From positions 496,001 to 560,000 of the forward strand of contig CAWJOG010000021.1 of the NCBI GenBank assembly GCA_963844435.1: a stretch of 64,000 nucleotides of DNA. Direction: 5' to 3'. The position numbers and the translations under genes are program-made. This document shows positions 27,890 to 36,529 of this stretch, in pieces. Origin of the DNA: JBDSLU01 sp963844435. GTDB taxonomy: Bacteria; Acidobacteriota; Vicinamibacteria; Vicinamibacterales; Vicinamibacteraceae. Positions within the stretch are counted from its first letter, which is position 1; each line of letters begins with the position of its first letter. Under the pieces are notes generated by a model that was not told the DNA's origin, did no database searches, and saw only the letters and a program-made list of their open reading frames with translations.

Positions 27890-28249
27890 ATCACAGTCTC
27901 GTCTAGCCCGCCCACCCGTCCCGGCCAGGCCGCTCACCCCGCCGCGACCGGTCCGCTCCTCGACGAGCGCGCTGCCGAAGAGCTGGCGGCGACCTTCGCC
28001 GTCCTCGGCGATCCGACGCGGGTCCGCCTCGTCGATGCGCTGGCGCACGGCGAACTGTGCGTCTCCGATCTGTCCGCCGTCGTCGGGCTGTCGGAATCAG
28101 CCGTCTCGCATCAGTTACGACTGCTGCGCAGCCTGCGCATCGTCCGCGCCCGCCGCGCCGGCCGTCAGGTCTACTACCAGCTCGACGACGCGCACATCCG
28201 CACGCTGCTCGACCAGGGCCGCCGCCACATCGAAGAGGCCCGGCCATGA
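27887..28249 (+). CDS. ArsR/SmtB family zinc-type repressor
   Basis: 120 residues. The winged helix is seen in FAVLGDPTRVRLVDALAHGE, then LCVSDLSAVVGLSESAVSHQ (recognition helix) and LRLLRSLRIVRARRAGRQVY. The C-terminal helix DDAHIRTLLDQGRRHIEE matches DxHx10HxxE, the alpha-5 zinc site of SmtB, ZiaR and CzrA. The alpha-3 site keeps only one Cys (ELCVSDL instead of ELCVCDL). So zinc rather than arsenic or cadmium is the likely signal. It overlaps its own operator and precedes the P-type ATPase gene, which it should repress. Confidence 0.9.
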   Translation: MITVSSSPPTRPGQAAHPAATGPLLDERAAEELAATFAVLGDPTRVRLVDALAHGELCVSDLSAVVGLSESAVSHQLRLLRSLRIVRARRAGRQVYYQLDDAHIRTLLDQGRRHIEEARP

Positions 28250-28300
28250 CCCGGCAGTCGATGGCGCGGCCGTCGAGTCGATTTGCCCCCGGGAGGCCCC

Positions 28301-30437
28301 GTGTCCCGCGCCGCTGAGTGCGCCGTCTGCGTCGACCACGCGGAATCGACCTTCAGGGTCGAGGGGCTGTGCTGCCAGCACGAGGCGGAGCTGCTGGTGC
28401 GCCGGCTCGGCACCCTGCGCGGCGTCGAACGCACCTCGACCGACGTGGTGCGGCAGCGCCTGCTCGTCGCCTATGACGCGGCGGTGACGTCGCGCGGCGC
28501 GATCGCCGAGGCGGTCGCCGAAACCGGGCTCCGCGCCTTCCCCGACGACGAATCGCGCGAGGTGCGGCCGGCCCCTGCCGGCTCGGCGGCTGCCGTGGCT
28601 GGCGATCAGCGCGGCCGCCCTGGCGAGTGGCCTCGCAGCGGACGCGCTGGGCGCCCCGCGGCCATGGTGGGTGGCGCTCCTGGCCCTCGCCGTCGCCGCC
28701 GGCGGCGCCACCACGCTGCGTCGCGCCATCGCGTCGGCGCGGCAGGGCCGCCTCGACATGTTCGTGCTGATGACCGTCGCGGTCGTCGGCGCCGCCCTCA
28801 TCGGCGAGTGGATCGAGGCGGCGACGGTCGTCGTCCTCTTTGCGTTGGCGCAGGCGCTGGAGCGGCGCAGCCTCGATCGCGCCCGCCACGCCATCCGCAC
28901 CCTGGTCGCGGACGCGCCCGCCGACGTGACGCGCCGGCGCGGCGCCGCGCTCGAACGCGTGCCGATCGCGCAGATCGCCGTCGGCGACCTGCTCGCCATC
29001 GGCCCCGGCGAGCGCATCGCGCTCGACGGCGACGTGGTGGCCGGCGCCAGCGACGTGAACCAGGCGCCGATCACCGGCGAGTCGCTGCCGGTGGCTCGGG
29101 CCGCCGGCGACCGCGTCTTCGCCGGCACCGTCAACGGCACCGGCGCCCTCGACGTCCGCGTCACCGCGATCGGCGATGACACGACGCTGGCTCGCATCAT
29201 CCACCTGGTCGAGCGCGCCCAAAGCACGCGGGCGCCCTCGCAGGCCTGGGTCGATCGCTTCGCCGCGCGCTACACGCCGGCGGTCCTCGTGCTGGCGGCG
29301 CTGGTGGCCCTCGTGCCGCCGCTCGCGCTCGGCGAGGCGGCCGGCCCCGCGCTGTATCGCGCGCTGGTGCTTCTGGTCATCGCCTGCCCGTGCGCGCTGG
29401 TGCTGAGCACGCCGATCTCAATCGTTTCGGCGCTCGCAGCGGCGGCGCGGCGCGGCGTGCTGATCAAGGGCGGCCTGCACCTCGAGCGCCTCGCGGCCAT
29501 CGCCGCCGTGGCGGTCGACAAGACCGGGACGCTGACGCACGGCGTCCTCAGCGTCGTGGACGTGCGGCCCATCGACGGCGTCGAGGCCAGCACCGTGCTC
29601 GCGACCGCGGCCGCCGTGGCGGCGCGCTCGCCGCACCCGGTCGATCGCGCCATCGCCGCGCACGCGCGTCACGCCGGGACGGCGACGCTCGAGGCGATGG
29701 CGGTACGGGCGATGCCCGGCCTCGGCATCGCGGCGCAGGTCGGCGGCGTCGCCGTCGAGCTCGGGTCGCCGCGTCACTTCGCGGCCCGCGGCTGGCTCGG
29801 TGGCGCGCTCGAGGCGCAGGCCGCCGCGGCGACGGCGGGCGGGCTGCAGGTCGTCCTCGTCGCGCGCGACGCGCAGGCGATCGGCCTGATCACGCTCGGC
29901 GACGAGTTGAAGACGCACGCACGGGACGCGATCGCCGAGCTGCGCGCGGCCGGCATCCGCCACGTCGCCATGCTCAGCGGCGATCACGCGCCGGCGGCCG
30001 CCGCGGCGGGGGAGGCGAGCGGCGTCGACACCGTCGCCGCCGGGCTGCTGCCGGAGCAGAAGGTCGCGCTCGTGCACGACCTCGCGGCGCGGGTCGGGCC
30101 GGTGGCGATGGTCGGCGACGGCGTGAACGACGCGCCGGCGCTGGCCGCGGCGCACGTCGGTATCGCCATGGGCGCGGCGGGGACGGCGGCGGCGATCGAG
30201 ACCGCCGACGTCGCGCTGATGTCCGACGATCTGCGCGGCGTCGCGCTCGCGATCCGCCTCGGCCGCGCCACGCTGTCGACGATCCGCGCCAATGTCGCCG
30301 CGGCGCTGGCGATCAAGGCGGTCACCGTGGTCCTGGCCGTCGCTGGCGTCGCGACGCTGTGGATGGCCGTCCTCGCCGACGTCGGCGGCTCGTTGATCGT
30401 CGTCGCCAACGCCCTCCGCCTCCTCCGCACCAAATAG
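28301..30437 (+). CDS. Zn/Cd-transporting P1B-type ATPase (frameshifted)
   Basis: About 711 residues. GTG 28301 has GGGAGG upstream. The N-terminal domain is an HMA fold whose motif is VEGLCCQHEAELL: the CCxxE variant known from plant zinc ATPases HMA2/HMA4 instead of CxxC. Then come membrane helices, VNQAPITGESLPV, the CPCAL transport motif, the phosphorylation site DKTGTLTHG and the hinge GDGVNDAPAL. A single-base insertion at about 28585 (GSA to LPWLAISAA) separates the HMA domain from the first helices. It should export Zn2+ or Cd2+ under control of the ArsR protein encoded just before it. Confidence 0.92.
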
Positions 30438-30505
30438 CTCCCGATGCTGCTCCCGAAGGTCCTCCCGATGGTCCTCCCGGAGGGCCCCGAAATCGCTGCA
30501 GATTC
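30438..30505 (+). repeat. 3'-end repeat, copy A (after the P-type ATPase stop)
   Basis: Begins directly after the TAG stop: CTCCCGATGCTGCTCCCGAA then GGTCCTCCCGATGGTCC, ending with CGAAATCGCTGCAGA. The second half of the match and the CTCCCGATGCTGCT core recur, inverted, after the pyrF stop at 36530-36603. It contains short palindromes (TCCTCCCGGAGG). Confidence 0.5.
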
Positions 30506-30530
30506 TGCGACGTGTGCGACGATACGGCCG

Positions 30531-31283
30531 ATGCAACGACGGCTGACTCTGCTGTTGATGGCGGCGCTCTGCGCCGCGTCCTGCGGATCCGACGAGGAGA
30601 CGCCGCCGACGACGCCGACGCCGGGCGCGCGGCTGGCGATCGCGCCACAGCCCGACTTCCTGACCGTCGGATCGTCAGTCGTCCTCGAGGCGCGGCTGAC
30701 CGAGGGGACGACGCCGCCGCGCGTCGTGCCGGCCGACTGGGCCAGCACGGACGGCCGGGTCGCCGCCGTCGATCGCAGCGGACGCGTCTCCGCGCTCGCC
30801 CCCGGAAGCGCGACGATCCGCGCGACTTTCGGTGCGGACACCGCCTCGCTGGCGATGCGCGCCGCGCCCGACTTCGCCGGTACCTGGACCGGCAACCGGC
30901 GCGTCGTTTCCTGCGTCCACCCGCGTCCGGACGTCTGCGCCGCGGCCTATCCGACCAACCGCATCGTCGCCACGACGCTCGTCCTCACCCAGGCGCGCGA
31001 TCGCGTCACCGGCACGCTGTCGCTGAGCCCGCCGCTCGCCTCGCCGTCCTCTGCGGTGAGCGGCACGATCGCCGAGCTCGGCAACCTGACGCTGGACGGC
31101 ACGATCATCTCGACACCGTCGAGCGGCGCCTCGACGACGCTCGGCACGCTGGCCGACTGCCACGTCGAGATCACGCCGGGCACCGGGATCCTGCGCGGCA
31201 GCTTCGCCGAGGCGCGCACCGATTCCGACGGCACGAACTGGCGCGTCAGCTGGGAAATCCAGGGCCTGACGCGCACGCGTTAG
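30531..31283 (+). CDS. Lipoprotein with bacterial Ig-like (BIG2) domain
   Basis: 250 residues from ATG 30531. The signal LLLMAALCAASCGSDEE has a lipobox Cys at about residue 18. Residues ~35-115 form a BIG2-type domain: SSVVLEARLTEGTTPPRVVP, VDRSGRVSALAPGSATIRAT. The second half (DFAGTWTGNRRVVSCVHPRP, LVLTQARDRVTGTLSLSPPL) resembles the lipocalin-like DFAGxWxG secreted proteins common in acidobacteria. It is probably surface- or periplasm-anchored; function unknown. Confidence 0.75.
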   Translation: MQRRLTLLLMAALCAASCGSDEETPPTTPTPGARLAIAPQPDFLTVGSSVVLEARLTEGTTPPRVVPADWASTDGRVAAVDRSGRVSALAPGSATIRATFGADTASLAMRAAPDFAGTWTGNRRVVSCVHPRPDVCAAAYPTNRIVATTLVLTQARDRVTGTLSLSPPLASPSSAVSGTIAELGNLTLDGTIISTPSSGASTTLGTLADCHVEITPGTGILRGSFAEARTDSDGTNWRVSWEIQGLTRTR

Positions 31284-31301
31284 CGTTGCTTTGCTGGGTT
31301 G

Positions 31302-31328
31302 GCGGCCGCGCTCTCACGCGCGGCGCGG
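31302..31328 (+). repeat. REP-like hairpin repeat, copy 2
   Basis: GCGGCCGCGCTCTCACGCG is followed by CGGCGCGG: stem GCCGCGC/GCGCGGC (7 bp) around TCTCAC. It occupies the gap between two convergent genes (stops at 31283 and 31329), where it could act as a bidirectional terminator. Compare copies at 17172 and 39195. Confidence 0.55.
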
Positions 31329-32048
31329 CTAGGCCTTGCGGTTCGAGAAAAAGCTGCGATCGACGAACTCGTCGAGCTCGGTCTGGGCCTGCGGATCGAG
31401 GCGATCGAACTGGACACCCATCCCGCTGCGGGCGTCACTCCACGCCACCGTCGCCTCGGCGTCGATCTCGCGGCCCCCGCCCGGGATGCGGAAGCGGACC
31501 CGCAGACGGCGGCCGACGGGCTGCGGCGTCATCGTCCGCAGCTGCAGTCCGCCCTTGCTGACGTTGGCGCTGACGGCCGAGGCGATCACGTTGTCGACGC
31601 GCAGCGAGACGGTGACCGAGAGCGCCACGCGCGGGCTGGCGCGGCGGTTGAAGCTGTCGGGGAAGAGGTGCGGCGCGAGCGCCGACAGGATGTGCGTCGG
31701 TGTCGTGTACTCGTTGATGAAGCCGCTCACCTGGTAGGGGGCCAGCTCCCGGACGTTCTTGGCGTGGGCGATGGTGCCGCTGAAGATGAGCATCGGCGCC
31801 TGGCAGCCGCCGTCGCGGATCGTCCTGAGCAGGTCCAGGCCCTTGGCCCCGGGCAGTTGCAGGTCGATGACGAGCAGGTCCAGACGCGTCCCGGCGCCGC
31901 GCACGCACGCGAGGAGCTCCGACACGTTACCCGCGAGGATGGGTCTGTGCCCCGCGTCCGAGAGCGCCGCGGCGAAACGGTCCCGCACGTAGGCGGTGTC
32001 GTCCGCGATGATGACGGTCTTGGCGACCACTGGTTTTGTCCGTGTCAT
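31329..32048 (-). CDS. Receiver-PilZ protein with atypical receiver
   Basis: 239 residues. REC domain ~10-125: acidic pair Asp16-Asp17 (IIADD), phospho-acceptor Asp62 (LVIDLQLPG), Ser in LIFSGT. The conserved Lys of the KPF motif is replaced (FINEYTTP), so the phosphorylation switch may be weak or altered. PilZ domain ~130-230: RRASPR (RxxxR) and NVSKGG (D/NxSxxG) are both complete, so c-di-GMP binding is expected. No kinase gene is adjacent. An HD-GYP c-di-GMP phosphodiesterase is encoded at 50.8 kb. Confidence 0.85.
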   Translation of the reverse strand: MTRTKPVVAKTVIIADDTAYVRDRFAAALSDAGHRPILAGNVSELLACVRGAGTRLDLLVIDLQLPGAKGLDLLRTIRDGGCQAPMLIFSGTIAHAKNVRELAPYQVSGFINEYTTPTHILSALAPHLFPDSFNRRASPRVALSVTVSLRVDNVIASAVSANVSKGGLQLRTMTPQPVGRRLRVRFRIPGGGREIDAEATVAWSDARSGMGVQFDRLDPQAQTELDEFVDRSFFSNRKA

Positions 32049-32116
32049 TCTGCCACAGGCCCGTATTTCAAGGCGTTACTGGCATTGCCAGCGGTTGCGC
32101 CGTCTCGCGCGCAGGC

Positions 32117-32125
32117 TGCTATAAT
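32117..32125 (+). promoter_or_regulatory. Extended -10 promoter of the lysW-like/larE pair
   Basis: TGCTATAAT is a perfect -10 preceded by the TGN extension. No good -35 lies at the right distance (TTGCGC at 32095 gives 19 bp), as usual for extended -10 promoters. Transcription would start near 32132, about 60 bases before the ATG at 32194, which has GGAG at a normal distance. Confidence 0.6.
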
Positions 32126-32193
32126 CCGGCTTCGCTTCGGCCCCTGGACGGCTCAGGAAGGGGTCGCGGCTCGGACCATAACTGGAGCGTGAA

Positions 32194-32457
32194 ATGGCCA
32201 CCTGCCCGGCGTGCGACGCGGATGATCTGGAAGTCGACGAGTTCGATGTAGAGGAAGGCGACATCGTCAACTGTCCGGAGTGCGGCGCGAGCCTCGTGGT
32301 CAACAGCTTGTCCCCCCTCGAGTTCGAAACGGCCGACGACGAGGATGAGGACGAGGACGACGAGGACGAGGAAGAAGAAGAGGAAGAAGACGACGACGAC
32401 GAAGACGACCTCGACGAGGACGATGAAGAAGACGAGCGGGAGGACTGGGAGGAGTAG
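32194..32457 (+). CDS. LysW-like carrier protein with hyperacidic insert
   Basis: 87 residues. Residues 1-52 match LysW, the zinc-ribbon carrier on which lysine or arginine is built in Thermus and archaea: MATCPACDADDLEV, then EEGDIVNCPECGASLVVNSL and SPLEF (two CPxC knuckles). The C-terminus EDWEE matches the LysW tail EDWGE, whose last Glu carries the substrate. Between them lie about 35 nearly unbroken Asp/Glu residues, absent from ordinary ~54-residue LysW. No LysX, LysZ or LysY gene is nearby; instead larE overlaps its 3' end by 35 bases. So it may be a carrier for another pathway, or a lysine carrier separated from its enzymes. Confidence 0.7.
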   Translation: MATCPACDADDLEVDEFDVEEGDIVNCPECGASLVVNSLSPLEFETADDEDEDEDDEDEEEEEEEDDDDEDDLDEDDEEDEREDWEE

Positions 32458-33310
32458 CACGTCGGCCGACGACGCGTTCACCCCCGACGCGCGCGCGCTG
32501 GACGCCGAGCGTGCGCTGCGCGACCTCTTCTCCGGCTTCGGCTCCGCGCTCGTCGCGTTCAGCGGCGGCGTCGACTCCGCGTATCTGGCCTGGATCGCCC
32601 ACGACGTTTTGGGCGATCGGGCGCTCGCGGTGACGGCCCTCAGCGAGAGTTATCCCGCCCACCACTACGACCTCGCCCTGACGCTGGCGCGCCAGGCCGG
32701 CTTCCCGCACGAGGTCGTGCACACCCGCGAGATGGAGCGGCCCGAGTACCGGGCCAACCCCGTCAACCGCTGCTACTACTGCAAGGACGAGCTCTACACC
32801 GTCCTTGGCGGGCTGGCGCGTGCGCGCGGGCTGGCGGTGATCGTCGACGGGAACAACGCCGACGATCGCGGCGACTACCGGCCGGGACGACAGGCGGCGC
32901 GCGAAGCCGGCGTCCGCAGCCCGCTCGACGAAGTCGGCCTCGACAAGGCGGCGATCCGCGCGCTGGCGCATCGCGCCGGCCTGCCGCAGTGGGACGAACC
33001 AGCGTCGGCGTGCCTGTCGTCACGCGTGCCTTATGAGCAGGAGGTCACGCCCGAGAAGCTGCGCGCCATCGAGCAGGCGGAAACGGCGCTCCGCGCCCTC
33101 GGCTTCCGCGGCTGCCGCGTCCGCCACCACGACGACGTCGCCCGTCTCGAGCTGCAGCGAGCCGATCTCGCCCGTGCCGTGGAGCCCGAGACTGCGCAGG
33201 CGATCGCGGCGGCGGTCAAGGCCGCGGGCTTCCGTTTCGTCGCCCTCGATCTCGAGGGATACCGCACCGGCAGCCTCAACGATCGCATCCCGCTCCGGGT
33301 GATCGGCTGA
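32423..33310 (+). CDS. larE: ATP-dependent sacrificial sulfur transferase LarE-like
   Basis: About 295 residues if ATG 32423, which lies inside the lysW-like gene, is used; the family-similar part starts near LDAERALRDLFSGFGSALVA. The PP-loop is FSGGVDSAYLAW. Three cysteines, NRCYYCKDELY (CxxC) and ASACLSSRVPYEQE, match the LarE type that carries a [4Fe-4S] cluster as sulfur donor, rather than the type that sacrifices its own Cys. LarE thiolates the pincer nickel cofactor precursor of lactate racemase. larB, larC and larA are not in the window, so the substrate could differ. It is translationally overlapped with the LysW-like gene. Confidence 0.85.
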   Translation: MKKTSGRTGRSSTSADDAFTPDARALDAERALRDLFSGFGSALVAFSGGVDSAYLAWIAHDVLGDRALAVTALSESYPAHHYDLALTLARQAGFPHEVVHTREMERPEYRANPVNRCYYCKDELYTVLGGLARARGLAVIVDGNNADDRGDYRPGRQAAREAGVRSPLDEVGLDKAAIRALAHRAGLPQWDEPASACLSSRVPYEQEVTPEKLRAIEQAETALRALGFRGCRVRHHDDVARLELQRADLARAVEPETAQAIAAAVKAAGFRFVALDLEGYRTGSLNDRIPLRVIG

Positions 33311-33315
33311 CATCC

Positions 33316-35772
33316 GTGCCCCAACCGGACCCGGCCGGCGCCGGCCGCGCCGGCCTCTTCGATTCAGCCCGCCGGTGGACGTGGCTGGCGCTCGCGCTCG
33401 GGCTCATCGCGCTGCTCCTGCACGTCCTCGCCGGCCCCGGTCATCTCGACGACGTCGACGCCATCAACTTCACGCTCGGCGTGCGCGACTTCGACGTCGC
33501 CAGGCACCAGCCGCACCCGCCGGGCTACCCGGTGCTCATCGCCGCGGCGAAAATCGTCGCCGGCGCGGCGCAGGCGCTCGGCGGTCTCAGCGGGATGGTG
33601 CCGGCGTCCTGGACCGCCGTGCCGGTCGAGACCGCGGCGCTCTCGCTGCTGGCGATGATCGCCGGCGCGTGTCTGATCGTGGCGATGCAGCCGCTGGCGC
33701 GGGCAGTGAGCGGCGACGTCGAGACGGCGCTCGCCGCCGGGGTCCTGGCGATCGCCTGCCCGCTCGCGCTCGTCACCGTCAGCCGGCCGCTCAGCGACGC
33801 GCCGGGGCTGGCCGCGGCGCTGGGCGTCCAGGCGCTGCTGGCGGCGGCGTTCGCGCAGCAGCGAGGCTGGCGCGCCCGCGACGTGGCGCCGGCCGAGCTC
33901 GCCGCGACCGGACGGCTGATCGTGCTCGCCGCGTTCGCCGCCGGCCTGGCGATCGGGGTGCGCACGCAGACGGCGTGGCTGACACTGCCGCTGCTGGTCC
34001 TCGTCATCGCCGACCGCGCCGGACGAAGCGCCGCCGCCGCGATCGTCGGCAGCGCCGTCACCTTCACCGCCGGCGTGCTGTGCTGGGCGCTGCCGCTGGT
34101 GATCGCCTCCGGTGGGCCGGCCGCCTACTGGCAGGCCATCGCCTCGCAGGCCGGCGAGGACCTCGAAGGCGTCGACATGCTGTTCACCAGCACCCGGCCG
34201 GTCTGGCGGCTGGCGATGAACCTGCTGCAGACGTTCGTGCTGCCGTGGGGACCGCTGCCGCTGGCCGTCGTCGTGCTCACCCTGGCGGCGATCGGCATCG
34301 TCGTGCTGCTGCGCCGTGACCGCCGCGGCCTGGTGCTGCTCGCCGGCGCGGCGGCGCCCTACGCGATCTTCCACCTGGTCTGGCAGGAGAACGTGACGAC
34401 CCGCTACGCGCTGCCAATCGTGCCGCCGATCGCGCTGCTGGCGGCGATCGGGCTGCGCGGGCTCGGGTTGGCTACGCCCGGGCCGGGCGCGCTCGGCCGG
34501 TGGACGGCGCGGGTCGGTGCGACCGCGATCGCGGGGCTCGCGCTGGCGGCCGGCCTGCCGGCGCTGATGGCCTATACCCGCGAGCCGGCGCCGGTGTTCC
34601 GGCTGTTCACCGACATGCGGAGTGCCAGCCGGCCTGAGGACGTCGTCGTGGCGATGCACCGGCGCGGCCACGCGGACACGCGGCGCATGCGGGGCTGGGT
34701 GGGACCGGCGGGCTTTCCGTGGCGGCTGCTGGACGCGCCGACCGGGCACGAGTGGCTCGAGCTCGTGCGCTACTGGCGCGAGGGCGGCGCCGGGCGCACC
34801 TGGCTGCTCGCCGACCTGCGCCGCACCGACCTGGCGCTCATCGATCCAGCCAGCCAGCACGCCAACGGGCACTACGACTGGTCGACGCCGTTCGCCGCCG
34901 GCGTCGTCGGCGGCACCAGGCCCGGCGCACTCGACTGGGTGGTGATCGACGGACCGCCGGCGTGGTTCCTCGGCCAGGGATGGGCGCTGTCGCCGGAGAT
35001 TGCCGGCGTGTCGAACGTCGACGGCAAGGGCCCGTCGCGCGGGGGCGCGGAGGGGTGGATGCGGCGGAGTGCGGCGCCCAGGCGCCTCGTCGTCGGCGGC
35101 CGCAACCTCGGTGGGCCCGGGGCGCCGGTCGTGCGCTTCGCGCTGCGGCTCGGCGATCGCGTGGTGGACACCTGGGACGTGGCGCCGAATCCCGGATTCT
35201 TCGTGCGAAGCATTACGATCGCCGGCTCTGCTGTAGCGCCGGGTGGCTCCGAACTGGAGGCGTTCGTCGTGACCGCCGCGGCGGGCGACGGGTCGGTCGG
35301 TCAGGTGCCCACCGCCATCGAGCAATTCGGCCTCCAGCCGCTCGACGCCGTGCAGTTCGCGTTCGCCGAAGGCTGGCACGAAGACGAATTCCAGCCGCGA
35401 ACCGGCCTGCGCTGGCGGTGGTCGAGCGGCGAGTCCTGGCTCCAGGTCTGGCCGGTCGATCGGGACATCCGAATCCGCCTGGCTGCAGAATCGCCCCTGA
35501 AGACCTTCGACGAAGCGCCGATAGTCAAGTTGACGGCTGGCGCGCGCGAGCTCGCCCGGGCGACACCGGGTGACGCGTTCGCCATCGACGTGATCGTGCC
35601 GGCGGACGTGCTGCGGGCGGCGAACGGGCGCATCGTGCTGCGTTCGAGCCGCACGTTCGTGCCGGCCGACAACGTGAGCGCCGGCAATCCGCGGCGAGGC
35701 GATCGCCGGGCGCTCGGCCTCCGCGTCTTCGAGGCCGCCGTCACCGACGCGACCCGGCTCACGCCGCAATAG
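33316..35772 (+). CDS. Large GT-C type membrane glycosyltransferase-like protein
   Basis: 818 residues; the GTG start lies 5 bases after larE. The N-terminal half has about ten hydrophobic helices. The first periplasmic loop reads GHLDDVDAINFTLGVRDFDV, then HQPHPPGYPVLIAAAK, like the acidic catalytic loop of GT39/ArnT-type enzymes that use polyprenyl-phosphate sugars. From about residue 430 a soluble extracytoplasmic part follows (PVFRLFTDMRSASRPEDVVV, LGGPGAPVVRFALRLGDRVV), ending in a beta-rich segment. Acceptor and sugar unknown. The function as glycosyltransferase is inferred from the loop and topology. Confidence 0.7.
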   Translation: MPQPDPAGAGRAGLFDSARRWTWLALALGLIALLLHVLAGPGHLDDVDAINFTLGVRDFDVARHQPHPPGYPVLIAAAKIVAGAAQALGGLSGMVPASWTAVPVETAALSLLAMIAGACLIVAMQPLARAVSGDVETALAAGVLAIACPLALVTVSRPLSDAPGLAAALGVQALLAAAFAQQRGWRARDVAPAELAATGRLIVLAAFAAGLAIGVRTQTAWLTLPLLVLVIADRAGRSAAAAIVGSAVTFTAGVLCWALPLVIASGGPAAYWQAIASQAGEDLEGVDMLFTSTRPVWRLAMNLLQTFVLPWGPLPLAVVVLTLAAIGIVVLLRRDRRGLVLLAGAAAPYAIFHLVWQENVTTRYALPIVPPIALLAAIGLRGLGLATPGPGALGRWTARVGATAIAGLALAAGLPALMAYTREPAPVFRLFTDMRSASRPEDVVVAMHRRGHADTRRMRGWVGPAGFPWRLLDAPTGHEWLELVRYWREGGAGRTWLLADLRRTDLALIDPASQHANGHYDWSTPFAAGVVGGTRPGALDWVVIDGPPAWFLGQGWALSPEIAGVSNVDGKGPSRGGAEGWMRRSAAPRRLVVGGRNLGGPGAPVVRFALRLGDRVVDTWDVAPNPGFFVRSITIAGSAVAPGGSELEAFVVTAAAGDGSVGQVPTAIEQFGLQPLDAVQFAFAEGWHEDEFQPRTGLRWRWSSGESWLQVWPVDRDIRIRLAAESPLKTFDEAPIVKLTAGARELARATPGDAFAIDVIVPADVLRAANGRIVLRSSRTFVPADNVSAGNPRRGDRRALGLRVFEAAVTDATRLTPQ

Positions 35773-35877
35773 CGCACCTGTCGTGCGATTGAATCGGGTC
35801 GGTGCGTGTATCGTTTTCCGGGTCGGACGACGCGGCGGATTGTCGCGCCTCCTGGCCCTTCTCCCGGGAGTTCCTCG

Positions 35878-36449
35878 ATGTCTCAATCTCGCGCGCGCCT
35901 GCTGACCATTTCCCTCTGTCTGGCCACGGCGCTGGCGGCGTGCGGCAAGAAGCCGCCCCCGCCCCCGCCGATGCCGCCGCCGCCCCCGCCTGCCGAGGCC
36001 ACGCCGCCGCCCCCCCGCCGCCGCCGCCGGCTCCGACGCCGGCTCCGGAGTCGCGCGTGCCGACGGAGGACGAGATCTTCGCGCGCATGTCGCTCGAGGA
36101 GCTGAACGCGAAGAAGCCGCTCGGCGACGTGTTCTTCGCGCTCGACAGCTCCGACCTCCCCGACGAGGCGCGGGCGTCGCTGCAGAAGAACTCCGAGTAC
36201 CTGAAGCGGTGGTCGTCGCTCAAGATCTCCGTCGAAGGTCACTGCGACGAGCGGGGCACGGCGGAGTACAACCTGGCCCTCGGCGAGCGCCGCGCCACCG
36301 CGGTGCGGACCTACCTGACCAGCCTCGGCGTGGGCGCCGATCGGATGACGGTCGTCAGCAAGGGCAAGGAGCAGCCGTTCTGCAACGAGCGGGCGGAGAG
36401 CTGCTACTCGCAGAACCGCCGCGGCCACTTCCTGATCACCGCGAAGTAG
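35878..36449 (+). CDS. pal: Peptidoglycan-associated lipoprotein, OmpA family (frameshifted)
   Basis: About 189 residues. The signal LLTISLCLATALAACGKKPP has a lipobox Cys. A Pro-rich linker of Pro/Ala follows, and the frame breaks inside it at a run of seven C near 36010. After the break: PESRVPTEDEIFARMSLEEL, then the OmpA/Pal domain with DVFFALDSSDLPDEARASL and VEGHCDERGTAEYNLALGER, the Pal signature for diaminopimelate binding. Pal anchors the outer membrane to peptidoglycan; TolB and other Tol genes are not in view. A shine-like GGGAG precedes ATG 35878. A clear terminator follows. Confidence 0.87.
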
Positions 36450-36488
36450 CGCGGCCCGCGCCGCTCGACTTCCGCCAGTCCAACCGAC

Positions 36489-36527
36489 ACGGCCGGCCCC
36501 TCGAAAGAAGGGCCGGCCGTTTCAATT
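36489..36527 (+). terminator. Rho-independent-like terminator of pal
   Basis: A perfect 11-bp stem, ACGGCCGGCCC (36489-36499) with GGGCCGGCCGT (36510-36520), loop CTCGAAAGAA, followed by TTCAATTT. Position 40 bases after the pal stop. On the other strand it follows pyrF and repeat copy B, so it may serve both. Confidence 0.8.
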
Positions 36528-36529
36528 TC

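Noticed and set aside
33364..35886. An 840-codon minus-strand frame opposite the GT-C gene
   Set aside because: Low-complexity Arg/His/Gln translation; the plus strand has a coherent membrane protein.
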